Origin: Microbulbifer litoralis
GTDB lineage: Bacteria; Pseudomonadota; Gammaproteobacteria; Pseudomonadales; Cellvibrionaceae
Direction: 5' to 3'
Assembly (NCBI RefSeq): GCF_023634065.1
Contig: NZ_JALKCV010000002.1
Location: forward strand, 62,001-126,000
DNA: 64,000 nt
Below, piece after piece: positions 17,300-26,237 of this stretch. Position numbers and translations under genes: made by a program. A model generated the notes under the pieces. It had not been told where the DNA came from. It did not search any database and worked only from the letters and a program-made list of their open reading frames with translations. Every line of letters begins with the position of its first letter. Position 1 is the stretch's first letter.

Positions 17300-18007
17300 T
17301 CAGTCGAGGAGTTCGGGCTCGGTGGCGGTGGCCCCCATCGGGATCAGGCCCTTCACCATCATGGTCACGGTACGCTCCAGCAGCGGCGAATCGATACTGG
17401 CTGCGCCGCTGAGGATCTGGTATTCCAGATTGAGGATAGTGCCGTGGACTATCTGTACCGCCGCCTGCGGATCGGCGAGCCCCAGCAGTTCGAAAAATTC
17501 CTGGATCAGCGCTTCGGTCGCGTTGTTGGCCGCGCGAATGGCGGCAGTCAGCTGCGCGCTGCGCAGGGCCTCGTTGCGGAAGGCGAGCTCGATCAGGCGG
17601 AAATCCCGGTTGCCCGCCTGGTTGCGCACATGGGTGAGGATAAAACGCGTGAGCTGCTGGATCAGCAGCTTGCGCCCGGCGCCGGAAGCGCGATCCTCCG
17701 GCGACAGGTTGCGGGCAGCGGCGAAGCTGTCTTCCTGCAACTGGCGCGTGTGTTCGAGGCCCTGTTCGACGAAATAAGTGAAGGCGTCGCTGATCAGGTC
17801 GTTCAGGTCTTTGAAATAATAGGTGGTGGCGGCGAGCGGCACCGAGGCCTCGCGGGCAACGGCGCGGTGGCGGATGCCGCGAATACCCTCTTTGACAATC
17901 AGCCGCAGCGTGGCCTCGAGTATGGCCTTGCGGCGCTGCCGACTGTCCGCGCGCTGGGCGCGGCGGCCGTGATAGACCAGTTCAGACTTTCCGCTGTCCA
18001 TAGTCAT
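17300..18007 (-). CDS. TetR/AcrR-family transcriptional regulator
   Basis: 235 residues from the ATG at 18007 (GGGA about eight bases upstream). The N-terminal TetR helix-turn-helix is clear: RKAILEATLRLIVKEGIRGIRHRAVAREASVPLAATTYYFKDLNDLISDAF at about residues 26-76. The C-terminal ligand domain is helical and divergent. The target is unknown; no adjacent efflux pump or enzyme gene points to one. Confidence 0.88.
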   Translation of the reverse strand: MTMDSGKSELVYHGRRAQRADSRQRRKAILEATLRLIVKEGIRGIRHRAVAREASVPLAATTYYFKDLNDLISDAFTYFVEQGLEHTRQLQEDSFAAARNLSPEDRASGAGRKLLIQQLTRFILTHVRNQAGNRDFRLIELAFRNEALRSAQLTAAIRAANNATEALIQEFFELLGLADPQAAVQIVHGTILNLEYQILSGAASIDSPLLERTVTMMVKGLIPMGATATEPELLD

Positions 18008-18215
18008 AGCGCAGTTCCCTGTTTTTTTTATAAAGAGATCGATCCAACCCCTGATCGAGCGTCCCATTCTAGCGAAAAAGTGTGAAATGACTAGCGTAAA
18101 ACAGATGAATATGGCGCCAATAGATTACAGACGCTTACATGGATATTGCGCTGTTTCCATGCAGTTTGTGTGAGTTTGCGCCAATTGGCGCCCATTTTTG
18201 AATGGCACGATCGGA

Positions 18216-18929
18216 TCAGGTGATTTTGCCGGTCACCCGGACTCTTTTGGAGCCCGGCATTACCCGGACCCGCTGGCTGCGGCGCCGCTCGATACCGGCA
18301 TCGATCGCATTCTTGGCGGCGATCAGCAGGCCCGCCACCAGGAAGGCGCCGGGCGGCAGCACCGCCACCAGGAAGCCCGGGTAGTCGGTGCCCAGCACCG
18401 GAATGCCCCAGTCTTCCGCCATCGGCCCCAGCAGCAGGTCCATATCCGCGAACAGGGTGCCGCGGCCCAGTATCTCGCGGATGGCGCCGATGACGATCAG
18501 CACGGCGGTGAAGCCGAGCCCCATCATGAAACCGTCCACCAGCGACGGCAGCACCGGGTTCTTGCTGGCGAAGGCGTCGGCGCGGCCGAGGATCGCGCAG
18601 TTGGTCACGATCAGTGGAATGAAAATACCCAGCACCAGGAACAGTTCGTAGGTAAACGCCTTCATCAACAGCTCGGCGCAGGTGACGAAGGTGGCGATGA
18701 TCATCACCGAGGCCGGCAGGCGCACCGTCTCCGGCATCTGCCGGCGCACGATCGACACCGCCAGGTTGGAACAGGCGAGTACGCCGATAGTGGCCAGCCC
18801 CAGGCCGATGGCGTTGACCACCGAACCGGTCACCGCCAGCAGCGGGCACAGGCCCAGCAGCTGCACCAGGGCCGGGTTGTTGTTCCAGAGGCCGTTGCGG
18901 CTGATCTCGCTGTAGCCGGGTGTCGCCAT
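18216..18929 (-). CDS. rsxE: Electron transport complex subunit RsxE/RnfE
   Basis: 237 residues with about six membrane helices. Family signatures are [17 protein letters not shown] near the start and [20 protein letters not shown]. It pairs with RsxA as one of the two homologous membrane subunits of the Rsx/Rnf complex. It is last in the operon and shares one base with rsxG (TGATG). The C-terminal [23 protein letters not shown] tail is basic. The nth gene often found after rsxE is absent here. Confidence 0.95.
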   Translation of the reverse strand: MATPGYSEISRNGLWNNNPALVQLLGLCPLLAVTGSVVNAIGLGLATIGVLACSNLAVSIVRRQMPETVRLPASVMIIATFVTCAELLMKAFTYELFLVLGIFIPLIVTNCAILGRADAFASKNPVLPSLVDGFMMGLGFTAVLIVIGAIREILGRGTLFADMDLLLGPMAEDWGIPVLGTDYPGFLVAVLPPGAFLVAGLLIAAKNAIDAGIERRRSQRVRVMPGSKRVRVTGKIT

Positions 18930-19657
18930 CAGTTGTTCTCCGGGGATTCGTCGCTGGACTGTTGCTCTCTGTCGCTATTGGGCTGTGGCACTTCGCCTTG
19001 AGGCTGGGGCACCTCCACCGCCCGCCTGGAAACCGGGGCACTGAACAGCTGTTCCCGGTGGGCGGCAACGAACTCGAGCACGTCGCGCACCTGATTGACC
19101 ACCGCGCGCGGGGTGATGGTGGCGCCGGTGAACTGGTCGAAGGCGCCGCCGTCTTTCTGCACTTTCCACATTTCGGCGGGCGGATTCTGCAGGGACTTGC
19201 CGTCGAAGCCCAGGATCCAGTCGCTCTTGCCGATGTCGACCTTGTCGCCCAGGCCGGGTGTTTCGCTGTGGGCGGTGACGCGCACGCCGGCCACGGTGCC
19301 GTCGCGGTTCACGCCCACCAGCATCTTGATGGGGCCGGAATAACCGTCCGGCGCCACCGCCGGCACGATCACCGCGGTGATGCGGCCGTCGTCCTCCCGC
19401 GCCAGGTTGATATCGCCCCCCTGGTCCAGTCCCAGCCGCTCCCAGTAGGTCTTGGGAATCGGATAGGTGTCCACCAGGATATCGTTGCTGTGGCGCTCCA
19501 CCGGGATAATCTCCAGCAGCGCCTTGGCGGATGCCGCGCGGATCGCGCGCTCGATGGGTTCGCGGGTGGTGATCTGGGTGATGGCCAGCGTGCCGGCGGT
19601 GACCAGCGCGAACAGCGTCAGTATCACCGCATTGGAGGCCATGGAGCGTTTCAGCAT
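18929..19657 (-). CDS. rsxG: Electron transport complex subunit RsxG/RnfG
   Basis: 242 residues. One N-terminal membrane helix ([19 protein letters not shown]) leads to a periplasmic FMN-binding domain. The flavinylation motif is [12 protein letters not shown], in which the second Thr carries FMN covalently in this family. The C-terminal ~35 residues ([27 protein letters not shown]) are a low-complexity acidic extension. Confidence 0.95.
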   Translation of the reverse strand: MLKRSMASNAVILTLFALVTAGTLAITQITTREPIERAIRAASAKALLEIIPVERHSNDILVDTYPIPKTYWERLGLDQGGDINLAREDDGRITAVIVPAVAPDGYSGPIKMLVGVNRDGTVAGVRVTAHSETPGLGDKVDIGKSDWILGFDGKSLQNPPAEMWKVQKDGGAFDQFTGATITPRAVVNQVRDVLEFVAAHREQLFSAPVSRRAVEVPQPQGEVPQPNSDREQQSSDESPENN

Positions 19658-19673
19658 TGACTGCTCCCTTTGC

Positions 19674-19754
19674 TGATGGGCACGCTACGCTTTGCCCATC
19701 CTACGGTAGGCCACCGTGTAGGATGGGCAAAGGAGCGCAGCGACGTGCCCATCA
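19674..19754. repeat. REP-type palindrome between rsxD and rsxG
   Basis: An inverted repeat with arms reading TGATGGGCACG...TTTGCCCATCCTAC and the complement. Related copies occur at 20895-20976 (full), 41217-41248 (half) and 44851-44870 (fragment). It lies inside the rsx operon and may modulate 3'-end stability or translation of rsxD relative to rsxG. Confidence 0.8.
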
Positions 19755-19769
19755 GGGTCGGATTCCGCA

Positions 19770-20828
19770 TCACTGTTCCTCCACATCCGTGGCCTTGCGC
19801 GGGGCCTTGTGGCCATAGGTGCGCGGCAGCGTGTAATTGTCGATGGTGGGGGCGGCGAAGTTCATCAGCAGCACGGCGAAGGCCACGGCATCCGGATAAC
19901 TGCCCCAGGCGCGGATCACATAGGTCAGCAGCCCCACGCCGGCGCCAAAGATCAGCCGCCCCTTATTGCTGGTGGCGCCGCTGATCGGGTCGGTGATGAT
20001 GAAGAAAGCCCCCAGCATGGTGGCGCCGGAAAACAGGTGCAGCAACGGCGAGCCCTCACTCAGGGAACTGCCACTGTCGTAGAACAGCACCGACAGCAGG
20101 GTCAGGGTGCCGAGCATTGCCACTGGCGCGTGCCAGGTGATGATGCGCCGCAACAGCAGGAAGAGGCCGCCGACCAGGAAGCCGAAACTGGCCACCTCCC
20201 AACCGTAGCCGGCGATGCTGCCCTTGTTGAACATCGGCTCCCTCTGGTAGAGCTGTTCCAGCAGCACCGACTGGTTCAGGCGCACGATTTCCAGCGGCGT
20301 GGCGCGGGTGAAACCGTCGACATTGATATTGCCGAACCCGAAAACCAGCCCCAGGGTTTCGCTGAGACCGGGGGCACCGTAGATCATCTCGGCCGGGCCC
20401 ACCCAGCGGGTCATGGCCACCGGGAAACTGATCAGCAGCACCACGTAACCCACCATGGCCGGGTTGAACGGGTTGTAGCCCATGCCGCCGTACAGGTGCT
20501 TGGCCAGTATGATCGCCGAGGCGGTGCCGACCACCGGAATCCACCAGGCACAGTAGGGCGGGATCGCGATGCCCAGCAGCAGCGCGGTGACAAACGCGCT
20601 GTAGTCCTTCAGGTAAAAAACCACCGGGCGGTTGCGCAGTTTCATCACCGCCGCCTCGCAGGCGATGGCGGTAATGGTGCAGAGCGCGATATTGATCAGC
20701 ACGCCGATACCGAAATACAGCACCAGTGCCAGTACGCCGGGAACGGTGGCGGCGGCCACTTGCAGCATTACCCTGGCGGCGCTGTCGCCGGAGCGGGCGT
20801 GGGGGGAAGAGGCGCGCATCAGGCTCAT
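19770..20828 (-). CDS. rsxD: Electron transport complex subunit RsxD/RnfD
   Basis: 352 residues from the ATG at 20828; the in-frame upstream extension is repeat DNA. A polytopic membrane protein with a flavinylation-type motif FTRATPLEIVR near the middle, where the family carries FMN on Thr. Further signatures are HLYGGMGYNPFNPAMVGYV, FFIITDPISGATSNKGRLIFG and FAVLLMNFAAPTID. It carries electrons across the inner membrane from RsxC toward RsxG. Confidence 0.95.
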   Translation of the reverse strand: MSLMRASSPHARSGDSAARVMLQVAAATVPGVLALVLYFGIGVLINIALCTITAIACEAAVMKLRNRPVVFYLKDYSAFVTALLLGIAIPPYCAWWIPVVGTASAIILAKHLYGGMGYNPFNPAMVGYVVLLISFPVAMTRWVGPAEMIYGAPGLSETLGLVFGFGNINVDGFTRATPLEIVRLNQSVLLEQLYQREPMFNKGSIAGYGWEVASFGFLVGGLFLLLRRIITWHAPVAMLGTLTLLSVLFYDSGSSLSEGSPLLHLFSGATMLGAFFIITDPISGATSNKGRLIFGAGVGLLTYVIRAWGSYPDAVAFAVLLMNFAAPTIDNYTLPRTYGHKAPRKATDVEEQ

Positions 20829-20894
20829 CGCGCAACTCCGTAACCTGTAGGTATTGGAGCCAACTTGGGTGGCGCCGAGTGAAGCCAATACTCC

Positions 20895-20976
20895 CCGTAG
20901 GATGGGCAAAGGAGCGTAGCGACGTGCCCATCTTCCGCCGCTTTGATGGGCACGCTCCGCTTTGCCCATCCTACGG
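20895..20976. repeat. REP-type palindrome between rsxC and rsxD
   Basis: A full inverted repeat of the same family as that at 19674: CGTAGGATGGGCAAAGGAGC on one side, and the complement ending in GCCCATCCTACGG on the other. Together the two copies bracket rsxD in the operon. A half-copy of another repeat (GGGGCAGGCTCCTAC) lies at about 21026-21040, similar to the inverted repeat at 44886. Confidence 0.8.
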
Positions 20977-21051
20977 AAACTGGCGATCGGGTGGTGATTT
21001 CCCCGGTCCGGGATAATCGCCCGCGGGGCAGGCTCCTACATTGCCGTTCCA

Positions 21052-23208
21052 TTATTCCGGTTCCCCCGACTGTTCCCGCTGCTTCTGTTCCAGCTTCTTC
21101 TGCATTTTTTCCAGCGCCGTGGCAAAGGCATCCACATTGCTGTCGCCCTCCGCGCGCGCTTTTTCCAGTCGCGCCCCGGCCTTGGCCACGCGGGCCTTCA
21201 GTGCCTCGATATCCGCGGCCAGCTTGTCCGCATCGCTCATCTGCGCGCGGGCCGCAGCGGCCGCCTTGGCTTTTTCGATCGCACCCTGTGCCCTGCTTTT
21301 TTCGCCGGGGGGATCTTCCTGTGCCTCGGGACCGGCCGGCGCGGATGGCGACGGCGCCGCACTGGCCTGCTGTTCGGCCTGGGCCAGCTTCTGCCGCGCT
21401 TCCTCCAGCTTGAGTTCGGCGCTCTTCAACTGGGCCGCCAACTGGTCGCGCTGCTCCTCCGCGGCTTCGGCGAGTTTCTTCTGCATCCGTTCGACACGGT
21501 TTTCGGCACTGGTCAGGGAGCGTTTGGCGCGGGCCAGTTGCTGTTCCGGCGAGGCCTGCTTGGCCTTGACCCGCGCCAGGGCCGCCGCCACCACATCGGA
21601 TTCCTGGCTGGCCGACCTGGCCTCGGGCGAATCGGCGTCCTGTTCGCGCTGCCTGCGCGCCTGTTCCGCGGCCTCGCGGCGCGCCTTGCGCTTGGCTTCC
21701 TTCTCTTTCTCCGCCTTTTCCAGCCGCAGCTTGCGAAACTCGAAGCGCTCGCGGGCGCGATCGGATTTTTCCTTTTCCTGTTCGGCGATACGGATATCGC
21801 CCTTGGCCGCGCGGTAATACTGCACCAGCGGAATGGTGCTGGGGCAGACATAGGAACAGGCACCGCACTCGATGCAGTCGAACAGGTTGTAGGCCTGCAG
21901 CTTCTCGCGGTCCTCGGCGCGCGCATACCAGTAGAGCTGTTGCGGCAGCAGCGAGGCCGGGCAGACCTCGGCGCAGAAACCGCAGCGGATACAGGCCTTG
22001 GCCGGCGGTGCCGGCGGCAGTTCTTTTTTCGTCGGTACCAGGATGCAGTTGGTGGTCTTGACCACCGGCGCGCGCTCGTCGTCGATGGTGTAACCCATCA
22101 TCGGGCCGCCGATAATCACCTTCTGCATCAGGCCTGTGTGTTTGCCGTGCTGCTTGAGAATGTGTTTTACCGGCGTGCCGATGGGCACTTCGATATTGCG
22201 CTGGCGCTCCAGCGCCTCACCGACCACAGTGGTCACGCGGCTGATCAGCGGCTCGCCGAAGCGCACCGCGCGGTAGACGGCGCGGGCGGTGCCCACGTTC
22301 TGGCAGATAATGCCGATATTGCCCGGCAGGCCCTTGTTGGGCACCTCGCGCCCGGTGAGAATCTGGATCAGCTGCTTCTCGCCGCCGGAAGGGTATTTGG
22401 TCGGGAAGACCACGATATCGAAACGGGTTTCTTCTGCCGCTTCGCGCATCGCCTCGATGGCTTCGGGCTTGTTGTCCTCGATACCGATCAGTACCCGCTC
22501 CGGCTCGTCGAGGATATAGGCGAGTATCTCCACCCCGGCGATGATCTCCGCCGCGCGCTCGCGCATCAGCATATCGTCGGCGGTGATATAGGGTTCGCAC
22601 TCGGTGCCGTTGATGATCAGTGTATCGATCTCGCTGCCGCCGTGCGGATCCAGCTTGACCGCAGTCGGGAAGCCGGCGCCGCCCAGGCCGGCCACGCCGC
22701 AATCGCGGATCTTCTCCAGCAGTTCCACCGGTTCCCGCTCGCGGAAATTCTCGCAGGGCTCCAGCGCGCACCAGTGCTCCTCGCCGTCGGTACGGATGGT
22801 GATGCAATCCGCCGGCATGCCGGACGGATGCAATACCGGGGCCGGCTCTATCGCCATCACCTTGCCGGAGCTGGGCGCGTGCACCGGGCTGCTGATCAGG
22901 CCATCCGCCTCGGCGATCTTCTGGCCCTTCATCACATATTCCCCCAGCGCCACCAGCGGCAGGGCCGTGGTGCCGGTGTGCTGCAGCAGCGGCACGACGA
23001 GATCTTCCGCCAGCGGGATACTGCCGATGGGTTCACCGGTGGACTGGAGTTTGTTCTCCGGCGGGTGGATGCCGCCGGGAAAATCGTTGGGGCGCAGTTC
23101 GCGCGCCTTGTCCCGCGCCCGCTCGCTGGCAATCAGTTGTGCCTCGCGCGCGGCGCGCTGCTCTTCAACGGTCTGGCGTTCGGAGATGGGTTCCTGCTCG
23201 GGGCTCAA
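21052..23208 (-). CDS. rsxC: Electron transport complex subunit RsxC/RnfC
   Basis: 718 residues, longer than short RnfC forms because of a C-terminal helical region. Signatures include GGIHPPENK near the start, [13 protein letters not shown] (NADH/FMN-binding region) and IIGGPMMGY. Two [4Fe-4S] sites follow: [12 protein letters not shown] and [12 protein letters not shown]. The C-terminal ~270 residues are Ala/Glu/Lys-rich coiled coil, as in several gammaproteobacterial RsxC proteins. The stop overlaps none of the next genes, but its start overlaps the rsxB stop by 4 bases. Confidence 0.95.
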   Translation of the reverse strand: MSPEQEPISERQTVEEQRAAREAQLIASERARDKARELRPNDFPGGIHPPENKLQSTGEPIGSIPLAEDLVVPLLQHTGTTALPLVALGEYVMKGQKIAEADGLISSPVHAPSSGKVMAIEPAPVLHPSGMPADCITIRTDGEEHWCALEPCENFREREPVELLEKIRDCGVAGLGGAGFPTAVKLDPHGGSEIDTLIINGTECEPYITADDMLMRERAAEIIAGVEILAYILDEPERVLIGIEDNKPEAIEAMREAAEETRFDIVVFPTKYPSGGEKQLIQILTGREVPNKGLPGNIGIICQNVGTARAVYRAVRFGEPLISRVTTVVGEALERQRNIEVPIGTPVKHILKQHGKHTGLMQKVIIGGPMMGYTIDDERAPVVKTTNCILVPTKKELPPAPPAKACIRCGFCAEVCPASLLPQQLYWYARAEDREKLQAYNLFDCIECGACSYVCPSTIPLVQYYRAAKGDIRIAEQEKEKSDRARERFEFRKLRLEKAEKEKEAKRKARREAAEQARRQREQDADSPEARSASQESDVVAAALARVKAKQASPEQQLARAKRSLTSAENRVERMQKKLAEAAEEQRDQLAAQLKSAELKLEEARQKLAQAEQQASAAPSPSAPAGPEAQEDPPGEKSRAQGAIEKAKAAAAARAQMSDADKLAADIEALKARVAKAGARLEKARAEGDSNVDAFATALEKMQKKLEQKQREQSGEPE

Positions 23209-23825
23209 GCTGCGTCCCTCTTTTCACTGGTGCGGGTGCCTTGCTGGGGGCGGTCGCTGGCGATCAGGTCGATGCCTTCCTCCGGTTTCTGCGGGTGCCA
23301 TTCCTGCAGGGAAGTCTCCAGCGGCACCATGTCGATACAGTCCACCGGGCAGGGCTCCACGCACAGGTCGCAACCGGTGCACTCGTCGACGATCACCGTG
23401 TGCATATACTTGGCCGCGCCGGCGATGGCGTCCACCGGGCAGGCCTGGATGCACTTGGTGCAACCGATGCACTCCGCCTCGCGGATAAAGGCCACCTTCT
23501 TGACGTCCTCGACGCCGTGCTCGGCGTCCAGCGGCATCGGCTCCATATCCAGCAGGTTGGCCAGCTCGTTGATGGTCGCCTGGCCGCCGGGCGGGCACTT
23601 GTTGATCGCATCGCCGTGCACGATCGCCTCGGCGTAGGGCCGGCAGCCGGGATAGCCGCACTGGCCGCACTGGGTCTGCGGCAGCAGTTCGTCCACCTGC
23701 TCGACCAGCGGGTCGCCCTCCACCCGGAAGCGCACCGCGGCAAAACCCAGCAGCGCGCCAAAGGCCAGCGCCATGCCGCCGAGTACCAGCAGGGGCGTGG
23801 AGATTTCAGAAATCCAGTCCAGCAT
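23205..23825 (-). CDS. rsxB: Electron transport complex subunit RsxB/RnfB
   Basis: 206 residues. An N-terminal membrane helix precedes the CGQCGYPGC cluster (residues ~48-56) and two ferredoxin-type motifs, [12 protein letters not shown] and [12 protein letters not shown]. The tail is short. It passes electrons between the RsxC module and ferredoxin. Confidence 0.95.
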   Translation of the reverse strand: MLDWISEISTPLLVLGGMALAFGALLGFAAVRFRVEGDPLVEQVDELLPQTQCGQCGYPGCRPYAEAIVHGDAINKCPPGGQATINELANLLDMEPMPLDAEHGVEDVKKVAFIREAECIGCTKCIQACPVDAIAGAAKYMHTVIVDECTGCDLCVEPCPVDCIDMVPLETSLQEWHPQKPEEGIDLIASDRPQQGTRTSEKRDAA

Positions 23826-23834
23826 CGGGCCCCC

Positions 23835-24410
23835 TTACACCAGTCCACCAAAGCCCATAAACGCCAGCGACATCAGTCCGGCGGTGATCATGCCGATGGC
23901 GGCGCCGCGAAACGGCGTGGGCACATCCGCAGCGAACAACCGCTCGCGCATGGAGGAAAACAGGATCAGTACCAGCGAGAAGCCCAGCGCCGCGCCGAAA
24001 CCGTAGAGAGTGGACTGCACGAAGGTGTGTGCCTTCATGGTGTTCTGCAATGCCACACCCAGCACCGCGCAGTTGGTGGTGATCAGCGGCAGGAAGACCC
24101 CCAGCACCTTGTACATCAGCGGGCTGGTCTTCTCGATGAACATGCGCGCAAACTGCACCACCACCGCGATCACCATGATAAAGGAGATGGTGCGCAGGTA
24201 TTCGATCCCGAAGGGCTCCAGCAGGTAGGTGTTCACCAGGTAGGAACAGATGGACGCCAGCGTCAACACGAAGGTGGTGGCCCCGGCCATGCCCACGGCT
24301 GTCTCCAGCTTGTTGGAGACCCCCATAAACGGACACAGGCCGAGAAACTGCACCAACACGAAGTTGTTGACCAGGATGGTACTGAGCAGGATGACGGCGA
24401 AATCGGTCAT
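23835..24410 (-). CDS. rsxA: Electron transport complex subunit RsxA/RnfA
   Basis: 191 residues from the ATG at 24410, which has GGAG shortly upstream. It begins [34 protein letters not shown], characteristic of RsxA, and has about six membrane helices, with [19 protein letters not shown] in the middle. It is the first gene of the operon. Its promoter must lie between 24411 and the 112-bp repeats. Confidence 0.95.
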   Translation of the reverse strand: MTDFAVILLSTILVNNFVLVQFLGLCPFMGVSNKLETAVGMAGATTFVLTLASICSYLVNTYLLEPFGIEYLRTISFIMVIAVVVQFARMFIEKTSPLMYKVLGVFLPLITTNCAVLGVALQNTMKAHTFVQSTLYGFGAALGFSLVLILFSSMRERLFAADVPTPFRGAAIGMITAGLMSLAFMGFGGLV

Positions 24411-24647
24411 GGTTCTCCGCAGGTGTCGATTGGCGGGCGGTACGGCATTGAACCCGGCCGTCTCGCCCGGCCCCGGGCTATGCGGCTGGCGCTGGGAGCG
24501 TGGGGTCGGGCGCCGCGCAGGGCGGCTATTATCCGCGAGTCCCAGAGGCCGTTCAACATGGCCGGCGCCGACGACGCCATGCCCCGGAGGCCCAGGGGAG
24601 ACACATACAACCCGGGGTTCGGCGTTCAGGACCCCGGATCGACAGGC

Positions 24648-25095
24648 GTAGCCCGGATGGAGCGCAGCGGAATCCGGGACAGAGCACGGCGCGCCCCCAT
24701 CCGGACTAAGCCCCACCAATCACCTGCCCCCCAAAAACCGGGACACAACACCAGCAGGCGTAGCCCGGATGGAGCGCAGCGGAATCCGGGACAGAGCACG
24801 GCGCGCCCCCATCCAGACTACGCCCCACCAATCACCCGAACCCCAAAAACCGGGACACAACAACAGCAGGCGTAGCCCGGATGAAGCGCAGCGGAATCCG
24901 GGACAGAGCACGGCGCGCCCCCATCCGGACTAAGCCCCACCAATCACCTGCCCCCCGAAAACCGGGATACAACACCAGCAGGCGTAGCCCGGATGAAGCG
25001 TAGCGGAATCCGGGACAGAGCACGGCGCGCCCCCATCCGGACTAAGCCCCGCCAATCACCTGAATCCCCAAAAACCGGGACACAACAACAGGAAT
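24648..25095. repeat. Four tandem copies of a 112-bp unit
   Basis: Units begin at 24648, 24760, 24872 and 24984, exactly 112 bases apart. Each starts GTAGCCCGGATG(G/A)AGCG, passes through CGGAATCCGGGACAGAG and CCCCATCC, and ends CCAGCAGGC or similar. Copies differ by a few substitutions. The first ~32 bases match the solo repeat near 13772. The block fills much of the 866-base gap between rsxA and the WYL gene; no gene was seen in that gap. Confidence 0.9.
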
Positions 25096-25276
25096 TGTAG
25101 CGACAATCCTCCCCGACACCCGTGGCACCACCACGGCGCGACGAGTGAGGATGTTGAAATACCGGCCACGCGAACCTCCACGGTTGACCCTCCCGGGCCA
25201 CTGGCGTAAAACGTTGCAGACATCACAAATAATAAAGAAGCAGTTCACGTTGCTGTGCGCTGCGCCAGCAACGCTT

Positions 25277-26113
25277 ATGGATGAGAACCAGCAACGCCGC
25301 TTCTGGCTGATCGAGCTTGTCGCCTACTGGGAAGGGCGGCTCACCACAACCCACCTGCGGGAGTTCTTCGGCATCAGCCGGCCGTACGCCAGCAACGAGA
25401 TCAACCGCTACCGCGAGGCGTACCCGCGAAACCTCCTGGATTACCGGCCCAGCGACCGCGCCCACCTGCCATCCCCGGATTTTGAGTGCCACCATATCGG
25501 CACAGACGTGGCCGAATACCTGAACTGGATGGCCGGCCTCAGCGCGAACTCGCAACCGACCCACCCCTCCTGCAGCCTCCCCAGCCTGGTATTGCGACAC
25601 CCCGCCCGCAACGTGGGCCCGCAGCTGATGCGCCCACTGATCAAAGCGATCCGCGAACAGCGGCGGGTGGAAGTGGACTACGGATCGATCGCCAACCCCG
25701 ACCGCGAGGGCCGCATCATTGCGCCCCACACCTTCGTCAACACCGGCCTGCGCTGGCACCTGCGCGCCTGGTGTGAAAAGAACCAGCAATACCGCGATTT
25801 CGTGCTGAGCCGTTTCCACGGCCAGCCGGAAACGCTGGACAAATCCCCCCGCGATGCCTCCGGCGATACCGCCTGGAATACGCAGATCACCCTGATACTG
25901 CAGCCGGACATGCGCCTCTCCCCGGAACAGAAAACCGTGCTGGAGCACGACTACCGGATGGAAGGCGGCCAGCTCTGCCTGCAGACCCGCGCCGCCCTGG
26001 CCAGCTACCTGCTCAAGGAGATGCAGGTGAATACCAAAATGTTGGATGGGCGGCCCGAGGCGCAGCAGCTGGTGCTTGTCAACTTTGATGACGTTAAGGA
26101 GTGGTTGTTTTAG
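25277..26113 (+). CDS. WYL-domain transcriptional regulator (CapW/BrxR-like)
   Basis: 278 residues from the ATG at 25277. An N-terminal winged helix spans about 1-75 (LTTTHLREFFGISRPYASNEINRYREAYPRNLLDY), which matches the pattern of the CapW/BrxR family. A WYL domain follows at ~115-200 (LIKAIREQRRVEVDYGSI, LRWHLRAWCEKNQQYRDFVLSRF; the WYL tripeptide reads WHL), then a WCX-type C-terminal domain. Relatives repress CBASS, BREX and other defence operons. It lies 124 bases upstream of cas3 on the same strand, so control of the CRISPR locus is plausible but unproven. Confidence 0.85.
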   Translation: MDENQQRRFWLIELVAYWEGRLTTTHLREFFGISRPYASNEINRYREAYPRNLLDYRPSDRAHLPSPDFECHHIGTDVAEYLNWMAGLSANSQPTHPSCSLPSLVLRHPARNVGPQLMRPLIKAIREQRRVEVDYGSIANPDREGRIIAPHTFVNTGLRWHLRAWCEKNQQYRDFVLSRFHGQPETLDKSPRDASGDTAWNTQITLILQPDMRLSPEQKTVLEHDYRMEGGQLCLQTRAALASYLLKEMQVNTKMLDGRPEAQQLVLVNFDDVKEWLF

Positions 26114-26237
26114 GCCGGGCCGGGGCATTTGGGGCGGGGAGTGTCAACTGGGATGACCTGTGGATTTGTGCAGTGTTGGTCAATTTGAGGGCTCCGGATA
26201 GGGTTGCGTGAACAGAAAGCGAAAGAAGGAACATCGT

